In this document: one piece after another, positions 1-8,114 of the stretch
Layout of the letters: each line of letters starts with the position of its first letter
How positions within the stretch are numbered: position 1 is the first letter of the stretch
Assembly (NCBI GenBank): GCA_019828565.1
Contig: JAHDYR010000004.1
Coordinates: 406,619-470,618, forward strand
Direction of reading: 5' to 3'
Length of the DNA stretch: 64,000 nucleotides
From: Carpediemonas membranifera
Lineage: Eukaryota; Fornicata
Notes under the pieces: generated by a model
Told to the model about the DNA's origin: nothing
Database searches by the model: none
The model's input: only the letters and a program-made list of their open reading frames with translations
Program-made: the position numbers and the translations under genes

Positions 1-867
1 GCGATATTCGATCTCGAGATCGGATCCGGGCCTAGTTACGACGGGATCTCGCTCTCGTCGATGACGGCGGTCTTCAAGGACGCCCTGGTGGGCCTGGCGG
101 TCACCACGCACGACGAGAAGAGGACCATCCTCGCCCTGTCGGCGGAGGGCAGACTCAGATGCATCCTGGCCGACACACGCGAGATCCTGTGGGAGGTGGG
201 GCTGTCCCCTGACTTCGGCTACCCTACCTGCATGACCCTCGACTCTACACGACCCATCTGGGTCGCGGTGGGCACGTCGGGCGGTTGTGTCAACATCATT
301 GACTGCAGATTCAGGGCTATCGCGTGTACTTTACACATTGGAAGCTTTATCACTGATATGGCCTCGACCGCGACGGGAGATAGTCCCGAGATCTTTGCGG
401 CTGCCGGGGATTCTGTTTGGGCGATCCGGTTCCAAGACGGCGGCAACTGGGCGCCCTTTGGCCACTTTACGGTGACACCCGGAGACCCCCACACTGCCCC
501 TGCCCCGACACTCCCGACCCCCTTCATCACACGCGGGACCATGCCCCTGCTGCGGCCAGCCCCGGGGACGAGCACGGCGAGGGTCACCTCTGTCGACGTG
601 GTTCAGTCTGACGTCGGCGGGGAGGCGCTCGTGCTCGTCGGGACCGCGGCCCGGGTCTTCGCCCTCACATTTACTGCCCCACTCGACCCGACCCCAATCC
701 CAGCGGGCGAGATCACCTGCAAGAGCACCGAGGATGACGGCGTCGTGACCATAATCTGCCACGACGACGGCGGGTCTGGCTGGCCCAACGACGTCGCGGT
801 CATCGGGTCCCAGGTGCCCATGGTGCTTGTCGGGATGCGGACTGGGTGGGTCCACCTCTTTACTTGA
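1..867 (+). CDS. WD40-repeat protein, C-terminal part (possibly VPS15/PIK3R4-like)
   Basis: The frame is open from the first base of the window and ends at TGA 865-867, so this is the 3' end of a longer gene; the ATG at 61 is probably internal. About 288 residues are visible. They read as beta-propeller blades: one contains WVAVGTSGGCVNIIDCRF, and the last ends VLVGMRTGWVHLFT. The pattern of a 'lal GTS.G.. DlRF' blade followed by a variable insert and a final 'r.G.v.vf' blade resembles the C-terminal WD40 domain of VPS15, the regulatory kinase of the class III PI3-kinase complex. The kinase and HEAT parts would lie outside the window, so family membership is inference. It converges on the viperin gene with 29 bases between the stop codons. 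Confidence 0.5.
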   Translation, partial: AIFDLEIGSGPSYDGISLSSMTAVFKDALVGLAVTTHDEKRTILALSAEGRLRCILADTREILWEVGLSPDFGYPTCMTLDSTRPIWVAVGTSGGCVNIIDCRFRAIACTLHIGSFITDMASTATGDSPEIFAAAGDSVWAIRFQDGGNWAPFGHFTVTPGDPHTAPAPTLPTPFITRGTMPLLRPAPGTSTARVTSVDVVQSDVGGEALVLVGTAARVFALTFTAPLDPTPIPAGEITCKSTEDDGVVTIICHDDGGSGWPNDVAVIGSQVPMVLVGMRTGWVHLFT

Positions 868-880
868 GCTGCTTGCTCTG

Positions 881-886
881 TTTACT
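881..886 (-). terminator. Putative poly(A) hexamer AGTAAA of the viperin gene
   Basis: AGTAAA on the minus strand starts 10 bases after the TAG stop (897-899). The same hexamer or TGTAAA recurs just after or across the stop of many genes in this window. Confidence 0.45.
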
Positions 887-896
887 TGTCTAAACT

Positions 897-1856
897 CTAG
901 TCCAGCGCGCTGTGCCGTTTTAGGGAGAAGGCGGAGGCGGTCTTCGTGTACAGCCCGTCCCGCATGATGAAGGCAGTCTGGTCGAAGCACACCGCCTCGA
1001 ACGCCTCTTGGATGCCGACGTCGACGATCCTTGGGCTCGCGACGACCTTCCTGTTGCCCGAGCTGTCGATGAAGCGGCCGCCCTCGTCGATGATGACGTA
1101 TGAGTCTCGCATCACCTCGTTTGTCTCGGGAATCAGCACCGGACTGCCCTGGCGGGAAATAAAGTCTTCAAAGTCCGCCCTGGTTGGGACGAGGGTGGTC
1201 GCCTCGGCAGCCCGCTCGCCCTCAAGTGGGAGCATCTCAAAGGCCTTCCAGCGAGAGGCGCCGAGCTCCTCAACTAGTGCGGCCATCTGCTCGCCTTGGT
1301 TGGCCGACGTGATCACGGTGTTAACCTTGACCGCGATGCCCATGGCCTTGCATGCAGCAGCCAGCTCCCTTGCATGGGCCGCCACGTCGTATGCAGCGCC
1401 CTTCCCATGCTTGGGTCTGAAGCCCATGGTCTCGCACGTGCTAGCATCTGCAGAGTGCAGGGAGAGCCCGAGGATGTCGAGGGCTGGGGCGGCCTCCCTC
1501 AGCCAGGCCGGGGTGAGCTTGGACCCGTTGCTGATGACAGAGACGATTGGGATGCCCTGCTGCTTAGCGTGGCGGATGAGGGTGAGCAGCTCGGCCAAGA
1601 AGAGCGACGGCTCGCCTCCTGAGAAGTTGAGTTTGCGGCAACCGGCCGCAGCGAGGATGTTGATGGTTTTCTTGAGAAGAGGCACATCAGGGCGCTTAGC
1701 AACGCCCATCGATGCCCCATGGAAGCAGAATTTGCAACCGAAGTTGCATACTCGCGTCAAATGGATGTTGACGGAGATGAAGGGGTTAGGTTTGGCAGCA
1801 GATGTTCTGCAGCCGGTCATAATAGCTTGTTTCTTGTTCGTTGATTCAATAGTCAT
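897..1856 (-). CDS. RSAD2: Viperin-like radical SAM enzyme (ddhNTP synthase family)
   Basis: 319 residues. The radical SAM motif CNFGCKFC (C-x3-C-x2-C, Cys37/41/44) is preceded by NIHLTRV and followed by the SAM-binding LNFSGGEP (about 77-84), VISNGSKL and LDILGLSLHS. Further segments typical of viperin follow: VNTVITSANQGE, SRWKAFEMLPLEGE, LIPETNEVMRDSYVIIDE and FDQTAFIMRDGLY. Known viperins convert CTP (bacterial ones also other NTPs) to the chain-terminating 3'-deoxy-3',4'-didehydro nucleotide. The longest frame begins at a GTG (1907); I chose the ATG at 1856. No amphipathic N-terminal helix or transmembrane segment is visible, so it is probably soluble. The protein ends RHSALD and lacks the C-terminal Trp that animal viperins use for Fe-S loading. 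No nucleotide kinase lies next to it. It is transcribed divergently from the anoctamin gene. Confidence 0.9.
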   Translation of the reverse strand: MTIESTNKKQAIMTGCRTSAAKPNPFISVNIHLTRVCNFGCKFCFHGASMGVAKRPDVPLLKKTINILAAAGCRKLNFSGGEPSLFLAELLTLIRHAKQQGIPIVSVISNGSKLTPAWLREAAPALDILGLSLHSADASTCETMGFRPKHGKGAAYDVAAHARELAAACKAMGIAVKVNTVITSANQGEQMAALVEELGASRWKAFEMLPLEGERAAEATTLVPTRADFEDFISRQGSPVLIPETNEVMRDSYVIIDEGGRFIDSSGNRKVVASPRIVDVGIQEAFEAVCFDQTAFIMRDGLYTKTASAFSLKRHSALD

Positions 1857-2181
1857 CTTTCTTAGTTGTATTGTTTCGCGTGTGGCCTGGTCACGCGTCG
1901 TCGTCACGCGTGGTCAAATCCAGAGATACAAAAGTAGATACACAATTATAAAGCAGCTTATCGCAGCCACTGAAGTCCCTGCACCCTTGCCAGCGATTGA
2001 TCCACGAGCGCTGTCCCAGCAAGCATTCCCCAGTCGGGAGAGGGGTCGCGCATGGACTTAATATGCCCACTCACAGACCTCAGTCAACCTGCATGCCAAC
2101 CAGATACACTGTCTCAGGCCGTCGGGATGATTCAATCAGTGGATTACCCTTAGCAGTCTCAGTTGGGAAGAATCACAAGTC
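1857..2181. promoter_or_regulatory. Shared upstream region of viperin and anoctamin genes
   Basis: 325 bases between two divergent start codons. On the viperin side it holds two GTCACGCGT copies and an A/T-rich TTTATAATT-like stretch near 1945. On the anoctamin side I see no recognisable element. Confidence 0.4.
1890..1911. promoter_or_regulatory. Tandem GTCACGCGT repeat upstream of viperin
   Basis: GTCACGCGT occurs at 1890-1898 and again at 1903-1911. Each copy contains the palindrome ACGCGT, and the copies are 13 bases apart, 34-55 bases before the viperin ATG. A paired palindromic site close to a start suggests a regulator binding site; the regulator is unknown. Confidence 0.35.
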
Positions 2182-4362
2182 ATGTCATCCGACAATGATG
2201 AGGCTACGTCCACATCCCACAGCATTCCGTTCGAACGAGCAGATATAGAGGTAACTGTGCATGATTTGGACATCGTGGATGCCGATGCGATCCCAATAGC
2301 AGATGAGGACGGGATTACGATCGAGAACACGCCCGCATCGCCGTCACTCAGTGGATTCGATGAAGAGAGGCCAACTAAGCGGCGCTGGGAGTTTGTTATC
2401 GTCTTCACGCCCAAGAAGAGGGCCAAGACGCTTTTCCAGAGCCTCGAGACTCTCATCCCCGGCGATCTTGCCGCGATCAAGGACGCAAATGGCATTATGG
2501 CACGTCTCAACTCCCATGCAGGCTTGCGCCGTGGTTTTGTGGAGATCCTCACGGAGCAGGGGTTAGATGTGAAGCAGTCGGCATACACAGATGGTTCGTC
2601 CGTCATCGTGCGACTGGGGGCCTCGAAGGCCACGCTGATGAATCTGGCAGAGAAGGAGGGTCTTGTGAAGGTGGGGACGGACGGCTGGACACGCCGCTTC
2701 ACCGTTGCCTCGGCCCGTCTGTTCCGGCATACGGAGCACGGCGACCTGTTCACCGCGAGGGAGCGGCAGGAGCTCATCCTCAACGCCGTCTACACCTCTC
2801 CTCTGTTCAAGCACAGCCAGGGCTTCCGGCTCGAGCGAGTGGTGGCCGCCGCCGTACCCCTCCACAACCCCGAGGAGCTCGCGGGATTCTACCGACCGTG
2901 GCTGAAGTGCCTGACGCTGTCCCAGCACGCCAAGCTTCTGGACCGCGTGGACGCGTACATGGGGGAGGAGGTGGCCTTCTACTTCGCCTTCATGGTCCAC
3001 TACACGCGCTGGCTCATCCCACTCACTGTAATCGGGGGCGCCATGGCTGTGCTGAAGATCTCGAGCACGCTGGACTCATCATTGCTCATCCCGACCTTCG
3101 ATCTCCTCGTGATGGTCTGGATGATGGCCTTCCTGGAAGTCTGGCGCCGCCATGAGAAGAAGTACGCATACCGCTGGGGCACGCTGGACAAGTCCTTCAA
3201 CACGGGCAGGGTAAGACCCCAGTTCGACGGGAGGGTGCAGTTTAACGAGAACACGGGCCGGTACGAGCGGGTCTTTCCCCCGTGGAAGCGACGGGCGCGG
3301 CAGCTCTTCGTCTCTCTCCCCGCCCAGGGCGTCTGTCTTGGTCTTATCCTGCTGATGCTGTACATAGCGATCAATACGGGCGCCGTGGTGGCCCTGGTGC
3401 CGTATCTACGGGTCGTCAACTGGGTCATCAGCCCTCTGCTGTACGGCATCTTCATCCCGCTGTTCAGGGCCATCTACCGCCGCATGGCGATATTCTTCAA
3501 CGGCTACGAGAACCACGAGACGGTGGAGCTCTTCGAGATGTCCCTTGCATGGAAGCTCTTCATCGTCCACTTCATCACCATCAACGTCCCCATCGCCTAC
3601 GCCGCCTTCGTGGTGAAGTCCGCCGACCAGGTCCGCTCCCTGATCATCGGGTCGTTCGTCGTCTCGCAGTTTACCGGCTTATTTGCCGAACTATTCATGC
3701 CTCTGCTCAAGAAGTTCCAGGCCCACGTCCAGTCCAAGTTCGTTCTCAAGAACAAGGGCTCTGAGCCCAACCGGCCCAGCGCGGTCCGGCAGTATTACAG
3801 CTGGGTGTACTACCGCTCGGACGATATGGTTGACATGACGAACCAGATCTGCGCCATAGTCCTGCTCAGCCACCCATTCCCTCTTGTAGCCGGGCTGGCA
3901 CTGATTAATAACATGTTTGAGATCAAGACGGACATGTTCAAGCTCGTCCGGCTGTGCCAGCGCCCCGTTGCGGCCCCCAGCCAGAGCCTCTACCCCTGGA
4001 GCGGCATACTGCTCGTCATCTCATTCCTGGCCGTCATCACTAACGCACTGTACATATCCGGATCACAGATGTCCTGGTTCGTCAAGCTGCCAGCATCACA
4101 GCGATTTATCGTTGGTGTCGTCATCGAGCATATCGTCATCGTCGCCAAGGTCGCATTTATTTTTATTACACCAGCGACACCCCGCAAGATCGCCAAGAAG
4201 ATCAAGGAGAACCGGGTTCGCCAGCAGCGGGAGATGCTGAGCCCCGCCCCGACGGCCCCGGCCCTGTCCATCCTGCTCGACGGGGAGGGCACCGGGTATA
4301 CGACGTCGCATGCATCCGATATTCTCGATGAGGAGGAGGATGATACCGAGATCAGCCTGTAA
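2182..4362 (+). CDS. Anoctamin/TMEM16-family membrane protein
   Basis: 726 residues from an ATG. An N-terminal cytosolic domain of about 250 residues is followed by the TMEM16 core. The core entry YMGEEVAFYFAFMVHYTRW (about 258-277) matches the family's 'GE+VA.YFaw..fYtrwL' segment. RHEKKYAYRWGTLD (about 324) matches the 'WKR....a..Wg' segment after the second helix, and NGYENHETVELFEMSLAWKL is the conserved 'ltd.EN..t...+..sl..K.F' loop. Roughly eight to ten hydrophobic segments follow, and the tail is acidic (ILDEEEDDTEISL). Known members are Ca2+-activated lipid scramblases or Cl- channels, or ER-plasma membrane tethers (Ist2). Which of these applies cannot be read from sequence alone. Confidence 0.88.
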   Translation: MSSDNDEATSTSHSIPFERADIEVTVHDLDIVDADAIPIADEDGITIENTPASPSLSGFDEERPTKRRWEFVIVFTPKKRAKTLFQSLETLIPGDLAAIKDANGIMARLNSHAGLRRGFVEILTEQGLDVKQSAYTDGSSVIVRLGASKATLMNLAEKEGLVKVGTDGWTRRFTVASARLFRHTEHGDLFTARERQELILNAVYTSPLFKHSQGFRLERVVAAAVPLHNPEELAGFYRPWLKCLTLSQHAKLLDRVDAYMGEEVAFYFAFMVHYTRWLIPLTVIGGAMAVLKISSTLDSSLLIPTFDLLVMVWMMAFLEVWRRHEKKYAYRWGTLDKSFNTGRVRPQFDGRVQFNENTGRYERVFPPWKRRARQLFVSLPAQGVCLGLILLMLYIAINTGAVVALVPYLRVVNWVISPLLYGIFIPLFRAIYRRMAIFFNGYENHETVELFEMSLAWKLFIVHFITINVPIAYAAFVVKSADQVRSLIIGSFVVSQFTGLFAELFMPLLKKFQAHVQSKFVLKNKGSEPNRPSAVRQYYSWVYYRSDDMVDMTNQICAIVLLSHPFPLVAGLALINNMFEIKTDMFKLVRLCQRPVAAPSQSLYPWSGILLVISFLAVITNALYISGSQMSWFVKLPASQRFIVGVVIEHIVIVAKVAFIFITPATPRKIAKKIKENRVRQQREMLSPAPTAPALSILLDGEGTGYTTSHASDILDEEEDDTEISL

Positions 4363-4540
4363 ATTATTCATTCATGGGGAGAGGACGGCGTGTCTGAGGT
4401 TGACTGGAAAATCATGCGGGGACTGGAAATGAAGCTCTGCCTGCAGCGTTCTATACCCCAGACTAGAGAGCAACCACGTTATTTCGTCCCAATGCGTCGT
4501 GCTACGCCTCGCTTGGAAGGAGCTGCATTTTTTCCTACAA

Positions 4541-4566
4541 TTTTTTCTTGCACTTTTTTTTTCATG
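4541..4566 (+). promoter_or_regulatory. T-rich TGCAC motif upstream of eL14
   Basis: A run of six T, then CTTGCAC, then nine T and CATG. The C that ends TGCAC lies 36 bases before the eL14 ATG. Near-identical elements precede eS12 (16554-16577) and BOP1 (56981-57001). Confidence 0.55.
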
Positions 4567-4588
4567 CTCGCAACAGTCCTCGTCCCGA

Positions 4589-5010
4589 ATGGTCCGTTCT
4601 AGCGTACTTTTAGACTTATTCAGGCTTTCAAGCGTTTCGTTCAGGTTGGTCGCCTCTGTGTCGTCAACTACGGCGCCGAAGTTGGCAAGCTCTGTGTCAT
4701 TGTCGACATTGTTGACGCTTCCCGCGTTATCGTTGACGGCCCCACCACTGGCTTCGAGCGTAAGGTCATGTCCCTTAAGGCTCTGTCCCTGACCAAGGTT
4801 ACTGCCGATGTTTCCCGTGGCATCCGCCAGAAGAAGCTCGCCGCCGCCCTTGAGGAGCAGAAGGTGATTGAGAAGTTCAACGAGTCCACCTGGGGCCAGA
4901 AGAAGCTCGCTGCCGCCAAGCGCGCCTCTCTTAACGATTTTGACCGCTTCAAGGTTATGCTTCTCAAGAAGGAGCGCTCCGTCGCCATCAAGAAGGCCAT
5001 GAAGCAGTAA
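4589..5010 (+). CDS. RPL14: Ribosomal protein eL14, two exons
   Basis: Join 4589-4591 and 4624-5010, giving 129 residues. The first exon is only the ATG; the 32-nt intron 4592-4623 follows directly. Spliced, the protein begins MAFKRFVQVGRLCVVNYG, which aligns with the eL14 N-terminus (RFVEVGRVAYVSFGPHAGK in animals). Then come GKLCVIVDIVDASRVIVDGP, the KOW-like segment, and a basic C-terminus with LNDFDRFKVMLLKK, the family's 'TDFDRFKVM..KK' signature. It is a component of the 60S subunit. Length is normal for the family (about 120-215). Without splicing no in-frame ATG exists before Met 49, so the intron is needed. Confidence 0.93.
4592..4623 (+). other. Spliceosomal intron, 32 nt, in eL14 directly after the ATG
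   Basis: Starts GTCCGT and ends CTTATTCAG. Removal joins ATG to GCTTTCAAGCG in the eL14 frame (phase 0). Confidence 0.85.
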
Positions 5011-5011
5011 A
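5006..5011 (+). terminator. AGTAAA overlapping the eL14 stop; TGTAAA follows at 5024-5029
   Basis: The stop TAA lies inside AGTAAA, as often seen in Giardia mRNAs. A second hexamer, TGTAAA, follows 14 bases after the stop. Confidence 0.4.
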
Positions 5012-5269
5012 TCTACCCTACGGTGTAAAGGTACGCGTTATTAATGTTCTAGCTCTGTTCCGAGGGATACTGGTGTCTTGGGGAGACTGGAGGACGGGTT
5101 GAGTGTCTCCCCTCAAAGAGCCAAGCCGCGAATGCGCGATTTTGACCCGTAAAAACCACAGCCGTGCTTCCGAGGCTGTCTTAGGGACAGTGCCGCCCAC
5201 ACAAGCACCGGATATCCCGATATTCAGCTACTTTTTTTTCTGCATGAAGAAAAGTTGTCGAGACAGCTG

Positions 5270-5983
5270 ATGGCTAACCTTGCCAAGAACCCCGTCGTTA
5301 AGCTTTACCTTACCCTTTACAACATTGCCTCCTTCATTGGCTGGGGCTGCGGCCTCGTGTTCACCATCCAGGCGCTCGCCTGCAAGCAGGACTTCTCTCA
5401 GTCCTTCGCTCTTGCCTTCCCCTACATCCAGATCTTCCAGACCACCATGCTCCTTGAGGTCGTCCACTCCCTGATCGGTTTCGTCCGCTCTCCCTTCATG
5501 ACGACGCTCATGCAGGTCCTCTCCCGCATCTTCCTCGTGTGGGTCATCCTCTTCCCCACCAACGCCGTCACCGAGGCCGTCCGCGTCTTCCCCTCTGTCA
5601 GCACCATGTTCATCGCCTGGAGCATCACCGAATGTGTCCGCTACTCCTTCTACGCCATCAACCTCTGGACCACCGTCCCCTGGCCTCTCCAGTGGGTCCG
5701 CTACTCCGCCTTCTTCATCCTCTACCCTCTCGGCGCCGGATCCGAGATGGTCTGCGCTCTGTACGCCGCCTACCTCTACCTCAAGAACCCCGAGCTCGAG
5801 ATGTTCGCCGTCCCCATCGGCAGCACCGGCTACACTCTCAAGGCCTCTTACCTCATCCTGGCCGGGTGCTCCACCTACATCCCTGGCTTCCCCAAGCTTT
5901 ACTTCTACATGGTCAGCCAGCGCAAGAAGATCATGCGCAAGCACCGCGAGGAGAAGAAGCAGGTCTCTAAGAAGTCCGAGTAA
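5270..5983 (+). CDS. Very-long-chain 3-hydroxyacyl-CoA dehydratase (PHS1/HACD/PTPLA)
   Basis: 237 residues, polytopic, probably in the ER. Family landmarks in order: YLTLYNIASFIGWG near the N-terminus, LLEVVHSLIGFVRSP (about 62-76), WSITECVRYSFYAINL (about 118-133) and WVRYSAFFILYPLGAGSEM (about 142-160). In yeast Phs1 the catalytic Tyr and Glu lie in that last segment, and both are present here. The enzyme removes water from 3-hydroxyacyl-CoA, the third step of fatty acid elongation. The C-terminus ends in a lysine-rich stretch (KKQVSKKSE) compatible with ER retention. The longest frame starts at a TTG (5255); the ATG at 5270 is preferred. An eight-T run lies about 30 bases upstream. Confidence 0.92.
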   Translation: MANLAKNPVVKLYLTLYNIASFIGWGCGLVFTIQALACKQDFSQSFALAFPYIQIFQTTMLLEVVHSLIGFVRSPFMTTLMQVLSRIFLVWVILFPTNAVTEAVRVFPSVSTMFIAWSITECVRYSFYAINLWTTVPWPLQWVRYSAFFILYPLGAGSEMVCALYAAYLYLKNPELEMFAVPIGSTGYTLKASYLILAGCSTYIPGFPKLYFYMVSQRKKIMRKHREEKKQVSKKSE

Positions 5984-6186
5984 GCTCTGTTGATGATAAT
6001 AAAGTTAAGAAAGATGCTGGGGGCGAGTTAGTAGTGGTTTGGCCGACCATTCTTAGCAGCTGCCCGGTCGTGCGAAGTCCACGGTGGGTTTGAGTCGGCA
6101 CACCCCCAGAATTTAACCAGTGGCAGTGCAGCATCAGCGGGCCCTGCATTACGCCATCGGGGCTGTGTCTCATGGGGTTAACTGGG

Positions 6187-6513
6187 TGTGCCGCGCTAAG
6201 TAGGGATACAGCCAACAGTAAATGAGTTTCTAAACAAGTACAACCGCGTCAAACCAACGGTGATCAACCTGCGGCCAGAAGGCTCTAACATCCCGATGTG
6301 CGCGTCCAAGGCCGTCACATTCCTGGCGTCCGCTGGTGCGAGCCTCTGGCTGTGCCGCGCAGGATTAGAATAAATGAGTCTAAAGTCAAGTTCAAGGAGG
6401 AACAGTACAAGCACTATCGCGTCAAACCAACTGTGATCAATCCGCGGCCGGATGGCTCCAACATCCCAATGTGCGCGTCCAAAGCTGCAGCATTCCTAGT
6501 TTCTGCTGGAGAG
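6187..6513 (+). repeat. Partial tandem duplication (two copies, offset 164-173 bases)
   Basis: Copy 1 (about 6187-6341) and copy 2 (about 6353-6513) share TGTGCCGCGC, an ATGAGTYT block and a conserved stretch beginning CGCGTCAAACCAAC (6245 and 6418). Differences fall mostly at third codon positions, and both copies can be read as RVKPTVIN-x-RP-x-GSNIPMCASKA. Copy 1 then stops; copy 2 continues into a longer frame. Confidence 0.75.
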
Positions 6514-6657
6514 AGAACCAAGATCCCACCCAGAACCGTCGCTCTTACCATCGCCGACGCCCTCATGTCCGCTACCCTTCTGGTGTACGACAGGTGGGCC
6601 GTCAGACTGAACCTGTTCAGTCCTCTGGAGTTCATCCCAGGGGGGTCGACAGCCTAA
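6353..6657 (+). pseudogene. Unresolved small coding frame, possibly a gene or gene relic (weak Alba-like look)
   Basis: An open frame runs through the second duplicated copy to TAA 6655-6657, reading NESKVKFKEEQYKHYRVKP, then SKAAAFLVSAGERTKI and VALTIADALMSATLLVYDR. No in-frame ATG lies before MCASKA, and no GTNNGT intron rescues one, so either the start is missed or this is a relic. The 'SKAAAFL ... G.. ..ALTIADA...A' spacing vaguely recalls Alba-fold RNA-binding proteins, but I would not assign it. Between-copy changes are largely synonymous, which argues for past coding use. The stretch 5984-6754 holds nothing else that I can support. Confidence 0.3.
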
Positions 6658-6754
6658 GTCACCTTTGCATGAATCCTCCACATAAACCCTCTAAATACCA
6701 CTCTGGCTGTGCCATAATCTGCACATCAGCTTTTGCCGTCCACCGTTCCAAGTG

Positions 6755-7967
6755 ATGAACAAGAACACGGTACGGAACGCAGTTTGCATAATTCCGAACC
6801 GTCTATACTTCGTGAGCCTTACGACAGTTCCACCTGACACGGATGACGCGCATTACTTCTCAACTGACCAAACACTCATCTATGAACCTTTTGAACTCGA
6901 TTTCGGCCCATTGAATGCGGGCCGGTTATACAAGTATTGCTGCATGGTTACAGCCAAGCTCAGAAGTCCACAATACAAAGACAAACGCATCTTTGTTGTA
7001 ACATCGCTCGACGGCCAAAAACGGGCAAATGCTGCGGTGCTCATCGTTGCATACGCCGTCCTGATACTCAAGAGGACCCCAGAGGAGGCATACCGCCCGT
7101 TCCTGGGCTGTTATCCCCCCTTTGTCCCATTCCGCGACGCCAGCACCGCCGTCTCCACATTCAACCTCACCGTCCTCGACTGCGTCCGGGGCCTCGGCAG
7201 GGCTGTCTCAGCGGGTCTGTTCGACATCCAGACCTTCGACGTGGACTCCTACCAGTTCTACGAGCGGGTGGAGAATGGCGACATGAACTGGATAGTCCCC
7301 TCCCGATTCCTGGCATTCGCCGGCCCCAGTGCCAAGCCAGGCCCCCACGACCACCCGTTCACGCCCGAGGACTACGTGCCGTACTTCAAGAAGCACGGAC
7401 TCAAGGGCGTCGTGAGGCTGAACAAGAAGCTCTACAGTCGGACCTCGTTTACCCGGCACGGCATCGACCACCTTGACATCTACTTCCCGGACGGCGCAGT
7501 GCCTCCCGAGGACCTCGTGCGCCGCTTCCTGGAGTACTGCGAGTCGACTGACGGCCCGATCGCCGTCCACTGTTGGTACCACACCACCCTCTCACACAGG
7601 CAAGGCCGGGCTTGGCCGCACAGGCACCCTCATCGCGTGCTACCTGATGAAACACCACCGCTTCACTGCCGCCGAGGTGATTGGCTTCATCCGTATCATG
7701 CGGCCCGGGTCCATCATCGGGCCGCAGCAGCACTTCCTCCAGCACATCCAGCAGCGGCTGTGGCACGAGGGCGAGCGGTATCTGAAGAAGAAGAATGCAG
7801 GAGCGGCGGCACTGCTGTCCCCGGAGGCGCCCTTGGTCAAGGAGGACCTCATCGCCGGCATCGAGCGGATGACTGTTCGGGACCACCCCCATAGCCCCCA
7901 CAAGGCCGGGGCAGCCCACAAGGACCCGGCGGTGGTGCCGACGACACCCGGTATGTACAAGAGATAG
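6755..7967 (+). CDS. CDC14: CDC14-type dual-specificity protein phosphatase, two exons
   Basis: Join 6755-7571 and 7600-7967, giving 394 residues. An N-terminal DSPn domain reads [42 protein letters not shown] and [13 protein letters not shown]. The catalytic domain follows: [32 protein letters not shown], then the signature [10 protein letters not shown] (272-281, catalytic Cys273) formed only after splicing, and [13 protein letters not shown]. The 28-nt intron splits the Cys codon. CDC14 removes Cdk phosphates from (pS/pT)P sites late in mitosis and acts at spindle and cilium in various eukaryotes. The longest frame starts at GTG; the ATG three bases on (6755) is used. The C-terminus is short compared with animal CDC14. 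Confidence 0.95.
7572..7599 (+). other. Spliceosomal intron, 28 nt, in CDC14
   Basis: GTTGGT ... CTCACACAG, phase 1. It lies inside the codon for the catalytic cysteine; removal gives the exact [10 protein letters not shown] signature. Confidence 0.93.
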
Positions 7968-7994
7968 ATCAAAGACGGTGGATGATGGACACGA

Positions 7995-8000
7995 AGTAAA
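7995..8000 (+). terminator. Putative poly(A) hexamer AGTAAA after CDC14
   Basis: AGTAAA starts 28 bases after the TAG stop at 7965-7967. Confidence 0.35.
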
Positions 8001-8114
8001 GGAATGATATGACGCAGTGGGAGAGGCAACGTGGGGATGCTGGGGGTCACACCGTTTGAATTACTCATTGTTTGCGCAAACCTGTCAAAACATCATTTCT
8101 TCCTATTCGCCTGA

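Noticed and set aside
1857-1907. Longer viperin start at a GTG
   Set aside because: Eukaryotic translation starts at ATG; the extra 17 residues have no counterpart and overlap the GTCACGCGT repeat.
946-2061. 371-codon plus-strand frame over viperin
   Set aside because: Antisense to an enzyme with an intact catalytic motif; product has no recognisable feature.
897-4362. Viperin-anoctamin as a functional defence pair
   Set aside because: They are merely divergent neighbours with a 325-base gap; such spacing is normal in this dense genome and no shared pathway is known.
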